Positions 10,029-24,553 of a stretch of DNA of 64,000 bases are shown one piece after another. A program made the translations under genes and the position numbers. Under the pieces are notes generated by a model. That model was not told where the DNA came from. It saw nothing but the letters and a program-made list of their open reading frames with translations, and made no database searches. How positions within the stretch are numbered: the first letter of the stretch is position 1; every line of letters starts with the position of its first letter. The stretch covers positions 93,688 to 157,687 of the forward strand of contig NZ_SLXT01000006.1 in the NCBI RefSeq assembly GCF_004341395.1. The letters are read 5' to 3'. This DNA comes from Heliophilum fasciatum. GTDB lineage: Bacteria; Bacillota; Desulfitobacteriia; Heliobacteriales; Heliobacteriaceae.

Positions 10029-10490
10029 ATGCGCATTGCGATCGCCAGCGATCATGGTGGCTTCCGGCTCAAAGAAGAAGTAAAAGGTTTTTTACAGGGA
10101 CTCCAAAACGCGGATGCCGACGGGGGTTCGTTGGAGATTATCGATCTGGGCACGGATTCGGAACAGTCGGTGGACTATCCGGACTACGGTGAAAAAGTGG
10201 CTCGTGCTGTGGCCGCCGGTGATTACGATCGCGGAATTGTGGTTTGCGGCACCGGAATCGGCATTTCGATCGCCGCCAATAAAATTGCCGGGATCCGGGC
10301 TGCCCTTTGCCATGAGCCCTACTCCGCACGGATGGCACGGGAACATAATGATGCCAATGTGCTGGCTTTGGGTGGACGGGTAACGGGACCGGAACTGGCG
10401 CGCGAGATCGTCCAAGCTTTTGTAACAACGGAATTTGCCGGGGGGCGTCACGCCAAGCGGCTGGACAAGATCGCTGCCTTAGAGCGCTAA
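10029..10490 (+). CDS. rpiB: Ribose-5-phosphate isomerase B
   Basis: Isomerises ribose-5-phosphate and ribulose-5-phosphate in the pentose phosphate pathway. The 153-residue RpiB/LacAB-family protein has SDHGG (residues 7-11), the catalytic-cysteine motif [15 protein letters not shown] (about 73-87), and [21 protein letters not shown] 10029 is chosen because AGGA ends 8 bases upstream and [11 protein letters not shown] is the conserved N-terminus; nearby ATGs at 10020 and 10023 are less well placed. Confidence 0.95.
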   Translation: MRIAIASDHGGFRLKEEVKGFLQGLQNADADGGSLEIIDLGTDSEQSVDYPDYGEKVARAVAAGDYDRGIVVCGTGIGISIAANKIAGIRAALCHEPYSARMAREHNDANVLALGGRVTGPELAREIVQAFVTTEFAGGRHAKRLDKIAALER

Positions 10491-10508
10491 GTGAAGGAGG
10501 CGACTGGG

Positions 10509-11057
10509 GTGAGCGAAGCGATCGAGGCCCAAGTACGCGATGCGGCGGAAGAGCTTTGCCGCATCGCAGCGCTGCAGGCCGGACAGATCCTTGTCGTAGG
10601 TTGCAGTACGTCGGAAGTGATCGGCAGGGTCATCGGTACGTCCGGATCGGCCGAAGCGGCCCAGGCGATTTTGGCCGGTTTGCAGAGCGCCGTCCGTGAA
10701 AAAAACATCTTTTTAGCGATCCAGTGCTGTGAGCACTTGAATCGTGCCCTGGTCGTGGAGCGCGCACTGTTGCAAATCTATCCGCACTTGGAAGAAGTGA
10801 CCGTGTACCCGGTGGCGCAGGCCGGCGGTGCATTGGCAGCAGCAGCGATGGCGGCTTTTGTCGAACCGGTGGTCATCGCCCAGGTACAAGCCCATGCCGG
10901 ATTGGATATCGGTGAAACGATGATCGGGATGCATTTGCGGCCCGTAGCCGTGCCGGTTCGCTTGCAACGGCGCCAGATCGGTCAAGCCCGGCTCAATGCG
11001 GCCCGAACGCGGCCTAAATTGATCGGTGGCGAACGCGCTTGCTATAGCCGGCCTTAA
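10509..11057 (+). CDS. ywlG: UPF0340 (YwlG/TIGR01440) family protein
   Basis: Conserved protein of unknown biochemical function, usually next to rpiB and glyA. The 182-residue product has the family's [16 protein letters not shown] and [17 protein letters not shown] motifs, and [19 protein letters not shown] near the C-terminus. The start is GTG 10509, with GGAGG 9 bases upstream; the frame is open to 10491, directly after the rpiB stop. It is likely cotranscribed with rpiB and glyA. Confidence 0.88.
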   Translation: MSEAIEAQVRDAAEELCRIAALQAGQILVVGCSTSEVIGRVIGTSGSAEAAQAILAGLQSAVREKNIFLAIQCCEHLNRALVVERALLQIYPHLEEVTVYPVAQAGGALAAAAMAAFVEPVVIAQVQAHAGLDIGETMIGMHLRPVAVPVRLQRRQIGQARLNAARTRPKLIGGERACYSRP

Positions 11058-11127
11058 TCACAGCAATATCAGTACATGCTTGCGCGGGCAACCAAGCAAA
11101 GCGAGATCAAAAAGTGGAGGAACCAAC

Positions 11128-12375
<1,248 letters not shown>

Positions 12376-12415
12376 GACGATGACCGGCCCATCCAACGAT
12401 CAAGGGAGAGATACG

Positions 12416-12856
12416 ATGCAGATGCGCAAAGATTGGGATCGCTATTTTATCGACATCGCCTTTGAAGTCGGGAGCCGGAGCACCTGCCCCCGCCGTTTTG
12501 TCGGCGCCGTCATCGTCAAAGATAAAAAAATTAAAGCGACCGGCTACAATGGTAGCCCGCCGCAATTGCCCCATTGTCTTGACGAAGGATGCTTGATGCG
12601 CGACAATCATTGTGTGCGTACCATTCATGCGGAAGTGAACGCATTGATGGAATGTGACCCGGAAGATCGAATAAATGCCACCATCTATGTGACCGATCGT
12701 CCCTGCGCCGAATGTTCAAAGTTGATCATTGCCGCCGGTATCACCCGCGTGGTCTATGCCCGCGATTATCCGATGGATTGTGACTGGCTGGCGCTGGCCC
12801 CCGGGATCGAAGTGGTCCATCACCCACGCACGGAGGCGACCCCAGAGGCGACGTGA
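12416..12856 (+). CDS. comEB: Deoxycytidylate deaminase
   Basis: Zinc-dependent deaminase that converts dCMP to dUMP for thymidylate synthesis. The 146-residue protein has HAEVNAL (zinc His, catalytic Glu) and PCAECSKLI (two zinc Cys), with the extra Cys/His residues of the dCMP deaminase family (CPRR, HCLDEGCLM). ATG 12416 follows AGGGAGAG. The Bacillus-type order often has upp in this position; upp is absent here. Confidence 0.93.
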   Translation: MQMRKDWDRYFIDIAFEVGSRSTCPRRFVGAVIVKDKKIKATGYNGSPPQLPHCLDEGCLMRDNHCVRTIHAEVNALMECDPEDRINATIYVTDRPCAECSKLIIAAGITRVVYARDYPMDCDWLALAPGIEVVHHPRTEATPEAT

Positions 12857-12857
12857 T

Positions 12858-12891
12858 GATGAGGGGGGATACTCCCCTCATCGCACTTTTT
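12858..12891 (+). terminator. Hairpin with T-run between comEB and wecB
   Basis: 9-bp stem GATGAGGGG (12858-12866) / CCCCTCATC (12874-12882), 7-base loop, then TTTTT at 12887-12891. It begins two bases after the comEB stop and could be a terminator or attenuator ahead of wecB. Confidence 0.6.
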
Positions 12892-12916
12892 CCAGATGAT
12901 GAGGAGATGAAACTGC

Positions 12917-14080
12917 GTGCGCTCACCGATTACCGTCCTTTCTGTTTTTGGTACCCGTCCGGAAGCGATCAAAATGGCGCCGGTGGTGAAAGCCTTAGAA
13001 GCCTATGGCGAGCCGATCCGGTCCCGTGTAGCCGTTACGGCCCAGCACCGGGAGATGCTCGATCAAGTGCTGCGCTTGTTCTCCATTGTTCCTGATGAAG
13101 ATCTGAACATCATGGCGCCGGAACAAACACTGTACGATGTGACCAGCCGGGCGCTTCTGGGGCTGCGCGACGTCTTTACCCGTGAAAAGCCCGATCTGGT
13201 GCTTGTCCACGGCGATACGACGACCACCTTTATCGCATCGCTGGCCGCCTATTACCAGCAGATTCCTGTTGGGCACGTTGAAGCGGGCCTGCGAACGGGC
13301 AACAAGTACTCGCCCTTTCCCGAAGAGATGAATCGTCGTTTGACCGGTGCCATCGCTGAATTGCACTTTGCGCCCACGGCCACATCGGAGCAAAACCTGC
13401 TGCAAGAAGCCGTCGCCCCGTCGGGCATTTATATCACGGGCAACACGGTTATCGACGCCTTGCTGGCCACCGTTCGCCCCGATTACACCTTTGCCGACCC
13501 GGCCCTTAATGCCATCGATTTTGCGAAGCAGGAAGTGCTGCTGGTGACGACGCACCGCCGGGAAAACCTTGGTGAGCCGATGCGCCAGGTCTATACGGCG
13601 CTCAAGACGATCATCGAAACGCGGCCCAAGGCGGTGGTGATTTTCCCGGTGCATAAAAACCCGGCCGTTCGACGTGTGGTGGCGGAAGTGCTCGGCGACC
13701 TTGACCGCGTTCACTTGATCGAGCCGATGGATTATGAGCCCTTTGTCAACCTTATGGCACGCTCTACCTTGATCTTGACGGACTCCGGCGGTATGCAAGA
13801 AGAAGCACCGTCGCTGGGCAAACCGGTCCTGGTCCTTAGGGATACGACGGAACGCCCCGAAGCGGTGGAAGCCGGGACGGTGAAGCTGGTCGGGACCGAC
13901 GGCGCGCTGATCGTCCGTGAGGCGCTGACGCTGCTAAGCGATCCCCTGGCCTATGGAGCCATGGCCAATGCGGTGAATCCCTACGGTGACGGCCAGGCAT
14001 CGCAGCGCATCGCCCAAGCCATCGCCTATCACTTTGGCCTTACGGGGGAACGACCCGACGCCTTTATCCCGCGAGCGTAG
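12917..14080 (+). CDS. wecB: UDP-N-acetylglucosamine 2-epimerase (non-hydrolysing)
   Basis: Converts UDP-GlcNAc to UDP-ManNAc for wall teichoic acid or secondary cell wall polymer synthesis. The 387-residue protein has FGTRPEAIKMAP, HGDTTTTF, HVEAGLRTG, THRRENLG and DSGGMQEEAP, all diagnostic. The GTG start lies behind GAGGAGATG. UDP-ManNAc is the donor expected for the WecG/TagA-type transferase at 47410, and the polymer it starts would be the anchor for the SLH proteins downstream. That functional link is inference. It is called mnaA in Bacillus. Confidence 0.95.
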   Translation: MRSPITVLSVFGTRPEAIKMAPVVKALEAYGEPIRSRVAVTAQHREMLDQVLRLFSIVPDEDLNIMAPEQTLYDVTSRALLGLRDVFTREKPDLVLVHGDTTTTFIASLAAYYQQIPVGHVEAGLRTGNKYSPFPEEMNRRLTGAIAELHFAPTATSEQNLLQEAVAPSGIYITGNTVIDALLATVRPDYTFADPALNAIDFAKQEVLLVTTHRRENLGEPMRQVYTALKTIIETRPKAVVIFPVHKNPAVRRVVAEVLGDLDRVHLIEPMDYEPFVNLMARSTLILTDSGGMQEEAPSLGKPVLVLRDTTERPEAVEAGTVKLVGTDGALIVREALTLLSDPLAYGAMANAVNPYGDGQASQRIAQAIAYHFGLTGERPDAFIPRA

Positions 14081-14249
14081 CGTAGAAAAAAGGCGGATGC
14101 GAACCGGGCGCCCCGATGTCGTCGATTGTATTTTTGTGTACTCGCCAAGTTTTTTTTGAATCCTAACAGGATTTTCGAATTTCGCCCCGAATAGGTTATG
14201 TCGGAATAAAAAGGACGGGCCTAAATCGATAGCTCCCGGTGAGGTATGA

Positions 14250-14294
14250 ATGACAATTCACCAGGAGAGGATAACGATGGGAAGCTTGAAGTAG
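14250..14294 (+). other. Possible 14-codon leader ORF before atpZ
   Basis: ATG 14250 lies 5 bases after GGTGAGG (14238-14244). It opens 14 codons (MTIHQERITMGSLK) and stops at TAG 14292-14294, next to the AGGAGG that serves the TTG start of atpZ at 14306. It could couple translation or be chance. Confidence 0.35.
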
Positions 14295-14305
14295 GAGGAA
14301 GCGCG

Positions 14306-14590
14306 TTGACGAGCTCTATGCGTGACACACGACGCACGTTTAAGGCGATCGCCTTGGTTTCGTCGATCGGTACCCAATTTGCTGCTTCCGTCGTTCTTGG
14401 TTTTATGGCCGGCCGTTATGCAGACACCCAATTGGGGACAGACCCGTGGCTCATGCTCTGTGGCGTGTTGGTGGGCGTAGCCAGCGGGTTTTTCAGCGTC
14501 TACCATCTGGTAAAAAAACACTATCGCGAAGACGAACGTAAGTTCGGTACCTCGCCAACCAACGGCCCATCGAAAAACGGCGGTACCTGA
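14306..14590 (+). CDS. atpZ: AtpZ/AtpI-family protein at head of atp operon
   Basis: Short two-helix membrane protein of the AtpZ family, encoded just ahead of atpI in many Firmicutes; proposed to act with AtpI in Mg uptake or c-ring assembly. TTG 14306 is preferred: AGGAGG (14293-14298) is well spaced and gives 94 residues. The frame is open from ATG 14246 (114 residues), but GGTGAGG is only one base from that ATG. Helices are near residues 17-40 and 49-72 of the short form (SIGTQFAASVVLGFMAG and WLMLCGVLVGVASGFFSVY). The charged tail ends in a low-complexity segment. Confidence 0.75.
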   Translation: MTSSMRDTRRTFKAIALVSSIGTQFAASVVLGFMAGRYADTQLGTDPWLMLCGVLVGVASGFFSVYHLVKKHYREDERKFGTSPTNGPSKNGGT

Positions 14591-14634
14591 TTCCAGGGAA
14601 CGCTTGTTCATCGAGAGAGAGGATGAGGCCGAAC

Positions 14635-15030
14635 ATGGAACTATCCAGGCTTCTCGCACGGCTGTGGCGACAGGCGCTCCTCGGGGTGGGTACTTGCCTG
14701 GCGCTCGTGCCTTTTGTTGATACACCAGCGTGGCCAGCCGGTTTCGCCCTCGGGTTGACATCGGGGCTCCTGGCTTCCTGGCTACTCATTCTGCGGCTTC
14801 GCCGCATGGAGGAACAACCGGCCGCACAAGCGGTGCGCAGCATTCAACTTAGTTCCCTGTCGCGGTTTGCGCTGGGGGCACTGGCGCTGCTGATTGCTTT
14901 TCAAAACCCCCGGCTGTTTGACCTCCTTGCTACGGGAATCGGCTTGATCAGCTATCACCTCTATTCCATCTTCCTGGGATGGGTGGAGACGCAACGAGCC
15001 GATACCGAAATTACGCAGAGAAAGGAGTGA
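14635..15030 (+). CDS. atpI: ATP synthase subunit I
   Basis: Assembly factor for the Fo c-ring. The 131-residue protein has four hydrophobic helices and the position expected of AtpI, directly before atpB. ATG 14635 is preferred to ATG 14623 because GGATGAGG lies 6 bases upstream of it. Sequence conservation in this family is low, so the call rests largely on hydropathy and position. Confidence 0.82.
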   Translation: MELSRLLARLWRQALLGVGTCLALVPFVDTPAWPAGFALGLTSGLLASWLLILRLRRMEEQPAAQAVRSIQLSSLSRFALGALALLIAFQNPRLFDLLATGIGLISYHLYSIFLGWVETQRADTEITQRKE

Positions 15031-15043
15031 AACAGAAAACAAC

Positions 15044-15778
15044 ATGGAACACGCTAGAACTTTATGGCACTTCTTGGGGATGGACTTTTGGGCGGACACC
15101 CTCGTGATGACTTGGATCGTCATTATCTTTATGGTAATCTTCGGGGCAATGGCCGGACGGGCGGCGACGACTGGTGTACCGGGCCGTTTGGTCGCTGTCT
15201 GGGAAATCATCATCGACTTTGTCCGCGGACTCGTTGCCGAAAACTGCGACTACAAGAAGATGGCCGGCTTGCTCAGCTACCTGGTAACGCTGATCATGTT
15301 CATTTTCTTCTCCAACATCCTGGGGCTCTTCCCGAACCTGACCTTTGAAATCGGCCACATCAAGGCAGGGGGGAACATGGCTTCGCCAACAGCCGACTTA
15401 AACACCACCTTGGCCTTGGCCACCCTGACGATCGTCTTGGCCCAATACTACGGCATCAAGTACAACGGCGCTCACTACTTTGGCCACTTCTTCGCACCGC
15501 ACTGGGCGTTCTTCCCTTTGCATGCAGTTGAACTGGTGACCAAGCCGGTGACGCTGGCTTTCCGTCTATATGGCAACATCTACGCCGGTGAAGTTTTGAT
15601 CGCCGTACTGTTGACCTTTATCCCCTTTGGTTTAACCTACGTACTGGGTGGATTTATTCCCCACGTCGTATGGTTAGCCTTCTCCACCTTCGTCGGCGTC
15701 ATCCAATCCTTCGTCTTCACCGTGCTGACGATCGTCTACATTTCCCAAGCCATCGGCGAAGCGGCCGACGGACATTAA
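15044..15778 (+). CDS. atpB: ATP synthase Fo subunit a
   Basis: Membrane stator subunit carrying the proton half-channels. The 244-residue protein has the conserved LAFRLYGNIYAGEVLI motif near residues 172-187 with the essential Arg, and about six helices. The shine-dalgarno-like AGGAGTG lies 15 bases upstream of the ATG, a longer spacing than usual. It is followed by an unusually long 135-base gap before atpE that contains a perfect palindrome. Confidence 0.96.
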   Translation: MEHARTLWHFLGMDFWADTLVMTWIVIIFMVIFGAMAGRAATTGVPGRLVAVWEIIIDFVRGLVAENCDYKKMAGLLSYLVTLIMFIFFSNILGLFPNLTFEIGHIKAGGNMASPTADLNTTLALATLTIVLAQYYGIKYNGAHYFGHFFAPHWAFFPLHAVELVTKPVTLAFRLYGNIYAGEVLIAVLLTFIPFGLTYVLGGFIPHVVWLAFSTFVGVIQSFVFTVLTIVYISQAIGEAADGH

Positions 15779-15805
15779 TCCCGGCGGCCCCAGTCCGCCC
15801 CATCC

Positions 15806-15823
15806 CGGTCTGCATGCAGACCG
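15806..15823. repeat. Perfect 18-bp palindrome in the atpB-atpE gap
   Basis: CGGTCTGCATGCAGACCG reads identically on both strands. In RNA it would form a hairpin about 90 bases before the atpE start. No T-run follows, so it is not a standard terminator. Confidence 0.7.
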
Positions 15824-15838
15824 CTGACCAGTCCCTGA

Positions 15839-16150
<312 letters not shown>

Positions 16151-16261
16151 TCTCGGTTTCCATTCCCGGTTGCCGTCGCGAATGTGGCCAGGCATCATGT
16201 CTGAAGACCGCATAACGGACGGATATCGTTCCCTATCGTTCTCCACTTGGGAGGTTGTGCA

Positions 16262-16759
16262 ATGCTAGAAGCCCTGAACCTGAACGCGACCTTTTTCGCG
16301 ATGCTCGCCAGCTTCCTGCTCCTGGTAGCGCTTCTGAAAGCGGTAGCCTTTAACCCGATTTTGAAGGCCATCGATGACCGTCGCACGAAAATTGAGACTG
16401 AAATCAAACGTGCTGAGTTAGACCTCGAAGAAGCAGCCAAACTGCGTGCAGATTACTCGCAAGAGCAGAAAAAGGCCCGTCAAGAGGCCCATGAACTCCT
16501 CGCAGCCGCGAAAAAGACGGCCGAGGAAAGTGCCCATGATATCGTCGCCGCCGCCCAAGCCGAGGCGGAAAGCATGAAACAAAAAGCGATTGCTGAAATC
16601 GAGCGGGAAAAGCAAAAAGCCCTGGAAGATGTACGCAACTACGCTGTGAACTTGTCGATGCTGGCGGCTGAAAAGATCATCCAAAAGAACATCGATGCCC
16701 AAACGCAAGCCCAGCTCATGGATGAAGCGATCCGCGAAGTGGGGAATTTGCCATGCTAA
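16262..16759 (+). CDS. atpF: ATP synthase Fo subunit b
   Basis: Peripheral stalk subunit. The 165-residue protein has one N-terminal membrane helix (FFAMLASFLLLVALL), then NPILKAIDDRR and a long charged coiled coil rich in Ala, Glu and Lys. ATG 16262 follows GGGAGG at a good distance. It overlaps atpH by 7 bases. Confidence 0.95.
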   Translation: MLEALNLNATFFAMLASFLLLVALLKAVAFNPILKAIDDRRTKIETEIKRAELDLEEAAKLRADYSQEQKKARQEAHELLAAAKKTAEESAHDIVAAAQAEAESMKQKAIAEIEREKQKALEDVRNYAVNLSMLAAEKIIQKNIDAQTQAQLMDEAIREVGNLPC

Positions 16760-17313
16760 CTGGAGCTGTAGCACGCCGATATGCCCAAGCACTCTTGGAC
16801 ATCGGCGTCGAAAACAAGGCGCTCGACCAACTGGAAAAGGAATTGGGCAGTTTTGTCGCCCTGCTGGAAGAAAATGCGGAACTCAAGCGTGTACTCTTCC
16901 ACCCGTCCATTATCGTCGCTGAAAAAAAAGCACTGGTTGAGAAGTTGCTGGCTCAGGCCCAATTCTCTGCTACTGCCCGCGCCTTTATCTTGCTCGTCAT
17001 TGATCGGCGTCGCGAGACGTATTTTGCCGACATCTACCGCGAATACGTACTCCTGGCCAACCAGGTACGCAACATCGCCCATGTCAATATCACCAGCGCT
17101 GTCGCTCTCAGTGACGGACAGGTAACCAAGTTAAAAGAACAACTCGCTTCAGCCACAGGTAAAACCGTCGTCCTGCAACAAAAGGTCGATGCAAGCCTGC
17201 TTGGCGGCATGATCATCGCTATTGGCGACCTGATCATCGACGGCAGCATCGCCGGCAAACTGCGTGACCTCAAAGCCACGCTGCAGCGCGCGCCACTGCC
17301 AACAGCTAACTAA
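16753..17313 (+). CDS. atpH: ATP synthase F1 subunit delta
   Basis: OSCP-like subunit linking the b stalk to F1. The 186-residue protein begins MLTGAVARRYAQALLDI and ends with the conserved QQKVDASLLGGMIIAIGDLIIDGSI-type segment. It overlaps the end of atpF, so translation is probably coupled. Confidence 0.95.
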   Translation: MLTGAVARRYAQALLDIGVENKALDQLEKELGSFVALLEENAELKRVLFHPSIIVAEKKALVEKLLAQAQFSATARAFILLVIDRRRETYFADIYREYVLLANQVRNIAHVNITSAVALSDGQVTKLKEQLASATGKTVVLQQKVDASLLGGMIIAIGDLIIDGSIAGKLRDLKATLQRAPLPTAN

Positions 17314-17323
17314 TGTTAAATAG

Positions 17324-18901
<1,578 letters not shown>

Positions 18902-18913
18902 GACAAGGCACAT

Positions 18914-18967
18914 AGTCGTTCCGCCTGTGCGTATGTCCGGTTCGGAAAGCCCATAGGGGGAACGACT
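18914..18967 (+). other. Structured RNA segment in the atpA-atpG gap
   Basis: AGTCGTTCC (18914-18922) pairs with GGAACGACT (18959-18967). One mismatch further in, CCT (18924-18926) pairs with AGG (18955-18957), and TCCG/CGGA can form an inner hairpin. There is no T-run. The atpA-atpG gap is 160 bases, long for an atp operon. Function unknown; a regulatory or processing hairpin is possible. Confidence 0.5.
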
Positions 18968-19061
18968 GCCCGGCCTGCTGTATCTGTATCTAGGTACGTG
19001 CGGCCCAGCGACATAGGAACCAACGGGTTTGCTACCCTCGTACAAGTGAGGTGACACCCTT

Positions 19062-19925
19062 ATGTCCGGAATGCGCGACATTAAGCGCCGCATCCGATCG
19101 ATCAAAAGCACCCAGCAGATCACCAAAGCGATGAAAATGGTTGCGGCCGCCAAGTTGCGTCGTGCGCAAGACAAGGTTACCGCCGCCCGTCCCTTTGCGC
19201 GTGAGATTCAGGGCGTCCTTTCCCGACTCGTCGGCGCCGCCTCGGATGTGAGCCATCCGCTCCTCGAGACCCGCGAGGTCAAAAAAGTCGCCTATATCGT
19301 TGTCACTGCCGACCGCGGACTTTGCGGCGGCTACAATACGAACATTTTGCGGCTCGTCAATACGGCCTTCAAAAACCGTAACGACTTGGTCCTGATCCCC
19401 GTCGGGCGCAAAGGCCGCGATTTGTACAAGCGTCTGAACAAGACGATCATGGCTGAATACGTCGGTCTTGGCGAAGACATCAGCTTTGGCACGGCCCAAG
19501 AAATTGCCAAAACCGTGATCGACATGTACAGCGAAGGCCAGTTTGACGAAGTCCATCTGGTGTTTACCGAGTTCGTCTCGGCGCTGACCCAGCGTCCGCA
19601 ACAGATGCAACTTCTGCCCATCCCGGCTGCCAAGGACGCCGAAGGTGAAGGCAACGCTGCCGTCGGCCCCTTATACATTTTTGAACCCAGCCCGGAAGGC
19701 GTACTCGATGAACTGCTTCCCAAGTATGTGGAAACGCAGATCTACCGAGCACTGCTGGAATCCAAAGCGTCCGAACATGGCGCACGGATGACCGCCATGG
19801 GTTCGGCGACGGACAACGCGAAGGAAATGATCGCCAAGCTGACCTTGACCTTCAACCGCGCCCGTCAAGCCGCCATTACCAAAGAAATTTCCGAAGTGGT
19901 CGGCGGGGCCGCCGCCCTCGGCTAA
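19062..19925 (+). CDS. atpG: ATP synthase F1 subunit gamma
   Basis: Central rotor shaft of F1. The 287-residue protein begins [34 protein letters not shown], the hallmark N-terminal helix, has [11 protein letters not shown] near residue 85, and ends with the conserved [31 protein letters not shown] precedes the ATG. Confidence 0.97.
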   Translation: MSGMRDIKRRIRSIKSTQQITKAMKMVAAAKLRRAQDKVTAARPFAREIQGVLSRLVGAASDVSHPLLETREVKKVAYIVVTADRGLCGGYNTNILRLVNTAFKNRNDLVLIPVGRKGRDLYKRLNKTIMAEYVGLGEDISFGTAQEIAKTVIDMYSEGQFDEVHLVFTEFVSALTQRPQQMQLLPIPAAKDAEGEGNAAVGPLYIFEPSPEGVLDELLPKYVETQIYRALLESKASEHGARMTAMGSATDNAKEMIAKLTLTFNRARQAAITKEISEVVGGAAALG

Positions 19926-19969
19926 GCCCTACCGCCATTTATCACAACACGTAATGATCAACTCCCTAG

Positions 19970-21400
<1,431 letters not shown>

Positions 21401-21418
21401 CGAGGGGAGTGACCAGCC

Positions 21419-21835
21419 ATGGCCAACAAGACCTACCGGCTTGAGGTGGTTACCCCGGAGCGGTTGGTACTCAGCGACGATGTTGAATTCACGTCCGCTC
21501 CGGGCGCAGAAGGCAGCATCGGCATTCTTGCTGACCACGCCCCCTTGCTCACGGCACTTCAGATCGGCGTACTTGAATACACCAAAGATGGACAAAACCA
21601 AAAGTTGACCGTAACCGGAGGCTTCTTGGAAGTCGGTGATGGCAAAGTCACCGTACTCTCCAATGCTTCTGAGCGTCCCGTCGAAATCGACATTTCCCGC
21701 GCCGAAGCGGCCCGACGCCGTGCGGAAGCACGGATCGAAGAAGCCAAGCGCGGCACCGAAGATGCGGATTTAGCGCGTGCCGAGTTTGCCCTCAAGCGAG
21801 CGCTCCTGCGCATCGATGTATCCAAATTCGATTAA
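21419..21835 (+). CDS. atpC: ATP synthase F1 subunit epsilon
   Basis: Regulatory rotor subunit. The 138-residue protein has an N-terminal beta domain (LEVVTPERLVLSDDVEF, GSIGILADHAPLLTAL) and a C-terminal two-helix Arg/Ala/Glu-rich part (RAEAARRRAEARIEEAKRG region), which in other species inhibits ATP hydrolysis. It is the last gene of the operon and is followed by a terminator. Confidence 0.96.
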   Translation: MANKTYRLEVVTPERLVLSDDVEFTSAPGAEGSIGILADHAPLLTALQIGVLEYTKDGQNQKLTVTGGFLEVGDGKVTVLSNASERPVEIDISRAEAARRRAEARIEEAKRGTEDADLARAEFALKRALLRIDVSKFD

Positions 21836-21850
21836 TTGATCCGTTTACAC

Positions 21851-21884
21851 ACCCCCTGTGGTCGTTTTGACCCAGGGGGTTTTG
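21851..21884 (+). terminator. Terminator of the atp operon
   Basis: ACCCCCTG (21851-21858) pairs with CAGGGGGT (21873-21880), with an inner GGTC/GACC pairing, followed by a short T-run (21881-21883). Confidence 0.8.
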
Positions 21885-21944
21885 TGTTAGCAGCAAGTAT
21901 ATTTTCCGGGACACCGCGGGCATGCTAGAGGGAAGGAAAGCTAA

Positions 21945-22976
<1,032 letters not shown>

Positions 22977-23024
22977 CCACCCTGCGATCATCAGCAAAAG
23001 AAACGGGCAGGTATTCGTAAAAGC

Positions 23025-23053
23025 TTGTCAAATCGGCAGGTAAGCCATATACT
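23025..23053 (+). promoter_or_regulatory. Sigma-A promoter for murA
   Basis: TTGTCA (23025-23030), 17-base spacer, TATACT (23048-23053). Confidence 0.75.
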
Positions 23054-23164
23054 GATGCCTGTGGAAAGAGCTCCTGTTTTTAGCGCGATGAACAGCCAAA
23101 GGAGGTGCCGCCGCTGACTGGAATGCCCCCGTCAATGGCATGACAGCGAAAAGCGGTAAGCCGA

Positions 23165-24427
23165 TTGCATGATACAAAAATTCTGATTACCGGGGGACGA
23201 CGCTTGCAAGGCACGATTCGTGTCAGCAGCGCCAAAAATGCCGTGCTTCCCCTGCTGATTGCCTCCCTGCTTGGCGAAGGCGAATCGGTGCTGACCGATG
23301 TGCCCAGCCTGGCCGATGTCGATACCACCTGCGCCGTACTGCAGCACCTTGGCTGTGAAGTGGCCCGGCAAAACAAAGACATCGTCATTCGCCCGGGACA
23401 AAGCAGTACCGTCGAAGCGCCCTACGAATTTGTACGGCGGATGCGTGCGTCCTTTCTTTGTCTTGGCCCGCTGTTGGCCCGTTATGGTCGGGCACGGATT
23501 TCCTTGCCCGGCGGTTGCGCCATCGGGTCCCGGCCGATCAATCTGCACCTCAAAGGATTGGAAGCCATGGGCGCCCGGGTACGCATGGAATATGGCCATG
23601 TGGAAGCCAGTTGCCGTCGTCTGCAAGGTGCGCAGATCTATCTCGACTTTCCCTCCGTCGGTGCGACGGAGCACTTGATGATGACCGCCGCGCTGGCCGA
23701 AGGACAAACCATCCTCGAAAATGCCGCTGAAGAGCCGGAGATCATCGATCTGGCCAATTACTTAAACAGCATGGGTGCCCATATCAAAGGTGCCGGCACC
23801 ACCGTGATCAAAATCGAAGGTGTGAAGCAGCTTCGCGGAACCCATTACACACCGATTCCCGATCGCATCGAAGCCGGTTCCTATATGGTCGCTGCCGCAG
23901 CCACCCAAAGTGACCTGCTCATCGATAATGTCATTGCCGATCACGTCAAACCGATCACGGCCAAGCTTAAAGAAATGGGTGCCTATGTACAGGAAAACGA
24001 CAGCAGCGTCCGTGTACGCAGCTGTGAACCCCTGAAGGCCGTCGATATCAAAACCTTACCCTATCCTGGTTTCCCCACCGATATGCAAGCGCAGATGATG
24101 GCCTTGCTGGCGATCACCCAAGGTACGAGCGTCGTTACGGAAACGGTGTTTGAAAATCGTTTTATGCATGTCGACGAATTAAAACGTATGGGTGCCCAGA
24201 TCAAAGTGGAAAGCAGTTCTGCTGTCGTCCAAGGCGTGCCGCGCCTCTATGGTGCTCCCGTGAAGGCGACCGATCTGCGGGCCGGTGCGGCCCTCGTCGT
24301 GGCGGCGCTGGCGGCCCAAGATACAACAGAAATCAGTTGCATTCATCATATTGAACGCGGTTATGATGATATTGTCAGCAAACTGCAGCACATCGGCGCC
24401 CAAATTGGGCGAACGCATTCCAGCTAA
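23165..24427 (+). CDS. murA: UDP-N-acetylglucosamine 1-carboxyvinyltransferase
   Basis: First committed enzyme of peptidoglycan synthesis; transfers enolpyruvate to UDP-GlcNAc. The 420-residue protein has KNAVLPLLIASLL near the N-terminus and LPGGCAIGSRP with the active-site cysteine at residue 118, the residue that fosfomycin alkylates. The only available start is TTG 23165, because an in-frame TGA lies at 23141. The protein then begins HDTKILITGGRRLQGT, matching the family. A strong AAAGGAGGTG (23098-23107) lies upstream, but it serves only a short in-frame peptide. It is followed by a terminator, then spoIID. Confidence 0.95.
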   Translation: MHDTKILITGGRRLQGTIRVSSAKNAVLPLLIASLLGEGESVLTDVPSLADVDTTCAVLQHLGCEVARQNKDIVIRPGQSSTVEAPYEFVRRMRASFLCLGPLLARYGRARISLPGGCAIGSRPINLHLKGLEAMGARVRMEYGHVEASCRRLQGAQIYLDFPSVGATEHLMMTAALAEGQTILENAAEEPEIIDLANYLNSMGAHIKGAGTTVIKIEGVKQLRGTHYTPIPDRIEAGSYMVAAAATQSDLLIDNVIADHVKPITAKLKEMGAYVQENDSSVRVRSCEPLKAVDIKTLPYPGFPTDMQAQMMALLAITQGTSVVTETVFENRFMHVDELKRMGAQIKVESSSAVVQGVPRLYGAPVKATDLRAGAALVVAALAAQDTTEISCIHHIERGYDDIVSKLQHIGAQIGRTHSS

Positions 24428-24432
24428 AACGA

Positions 24433-24456
24433 AGCTCCCCGAAAGGGGGGCTTTTT
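24433..24456 (+). terminator. Terminator after murA
   Basis: AGCTCCCC (24433-24440), GAAA tetraloop, GGGGGGCT (24445-24452) with one wobble pair, then TTTTT. Confidence 0.85.
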
Positions 24457-24465
24457 GCTTTTCGG

Positions 24466-24495
24466 TTCATAAAACAAGCCGAGACCACATACTCA
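24466..24495 (+). promoter_or_regulatory. Possible sigma-E sporulation promoter for spoIID
   Basis: TTCATAAA (24466-24473), 14 bases, CATACTCA (24488-24495). This resembles the mother-cell sigma-E form (CATATT-like -35, CATACA-like -10), which drives spoIID in Bacillus. The match is partial. Confidence 0.4.
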
Positions 24496-24553
24496 TGAAA
24501 AACACAGGAACATCGTCAAGGTTTCCGTCGCCCCGGAGATAAAGGAGATGATT

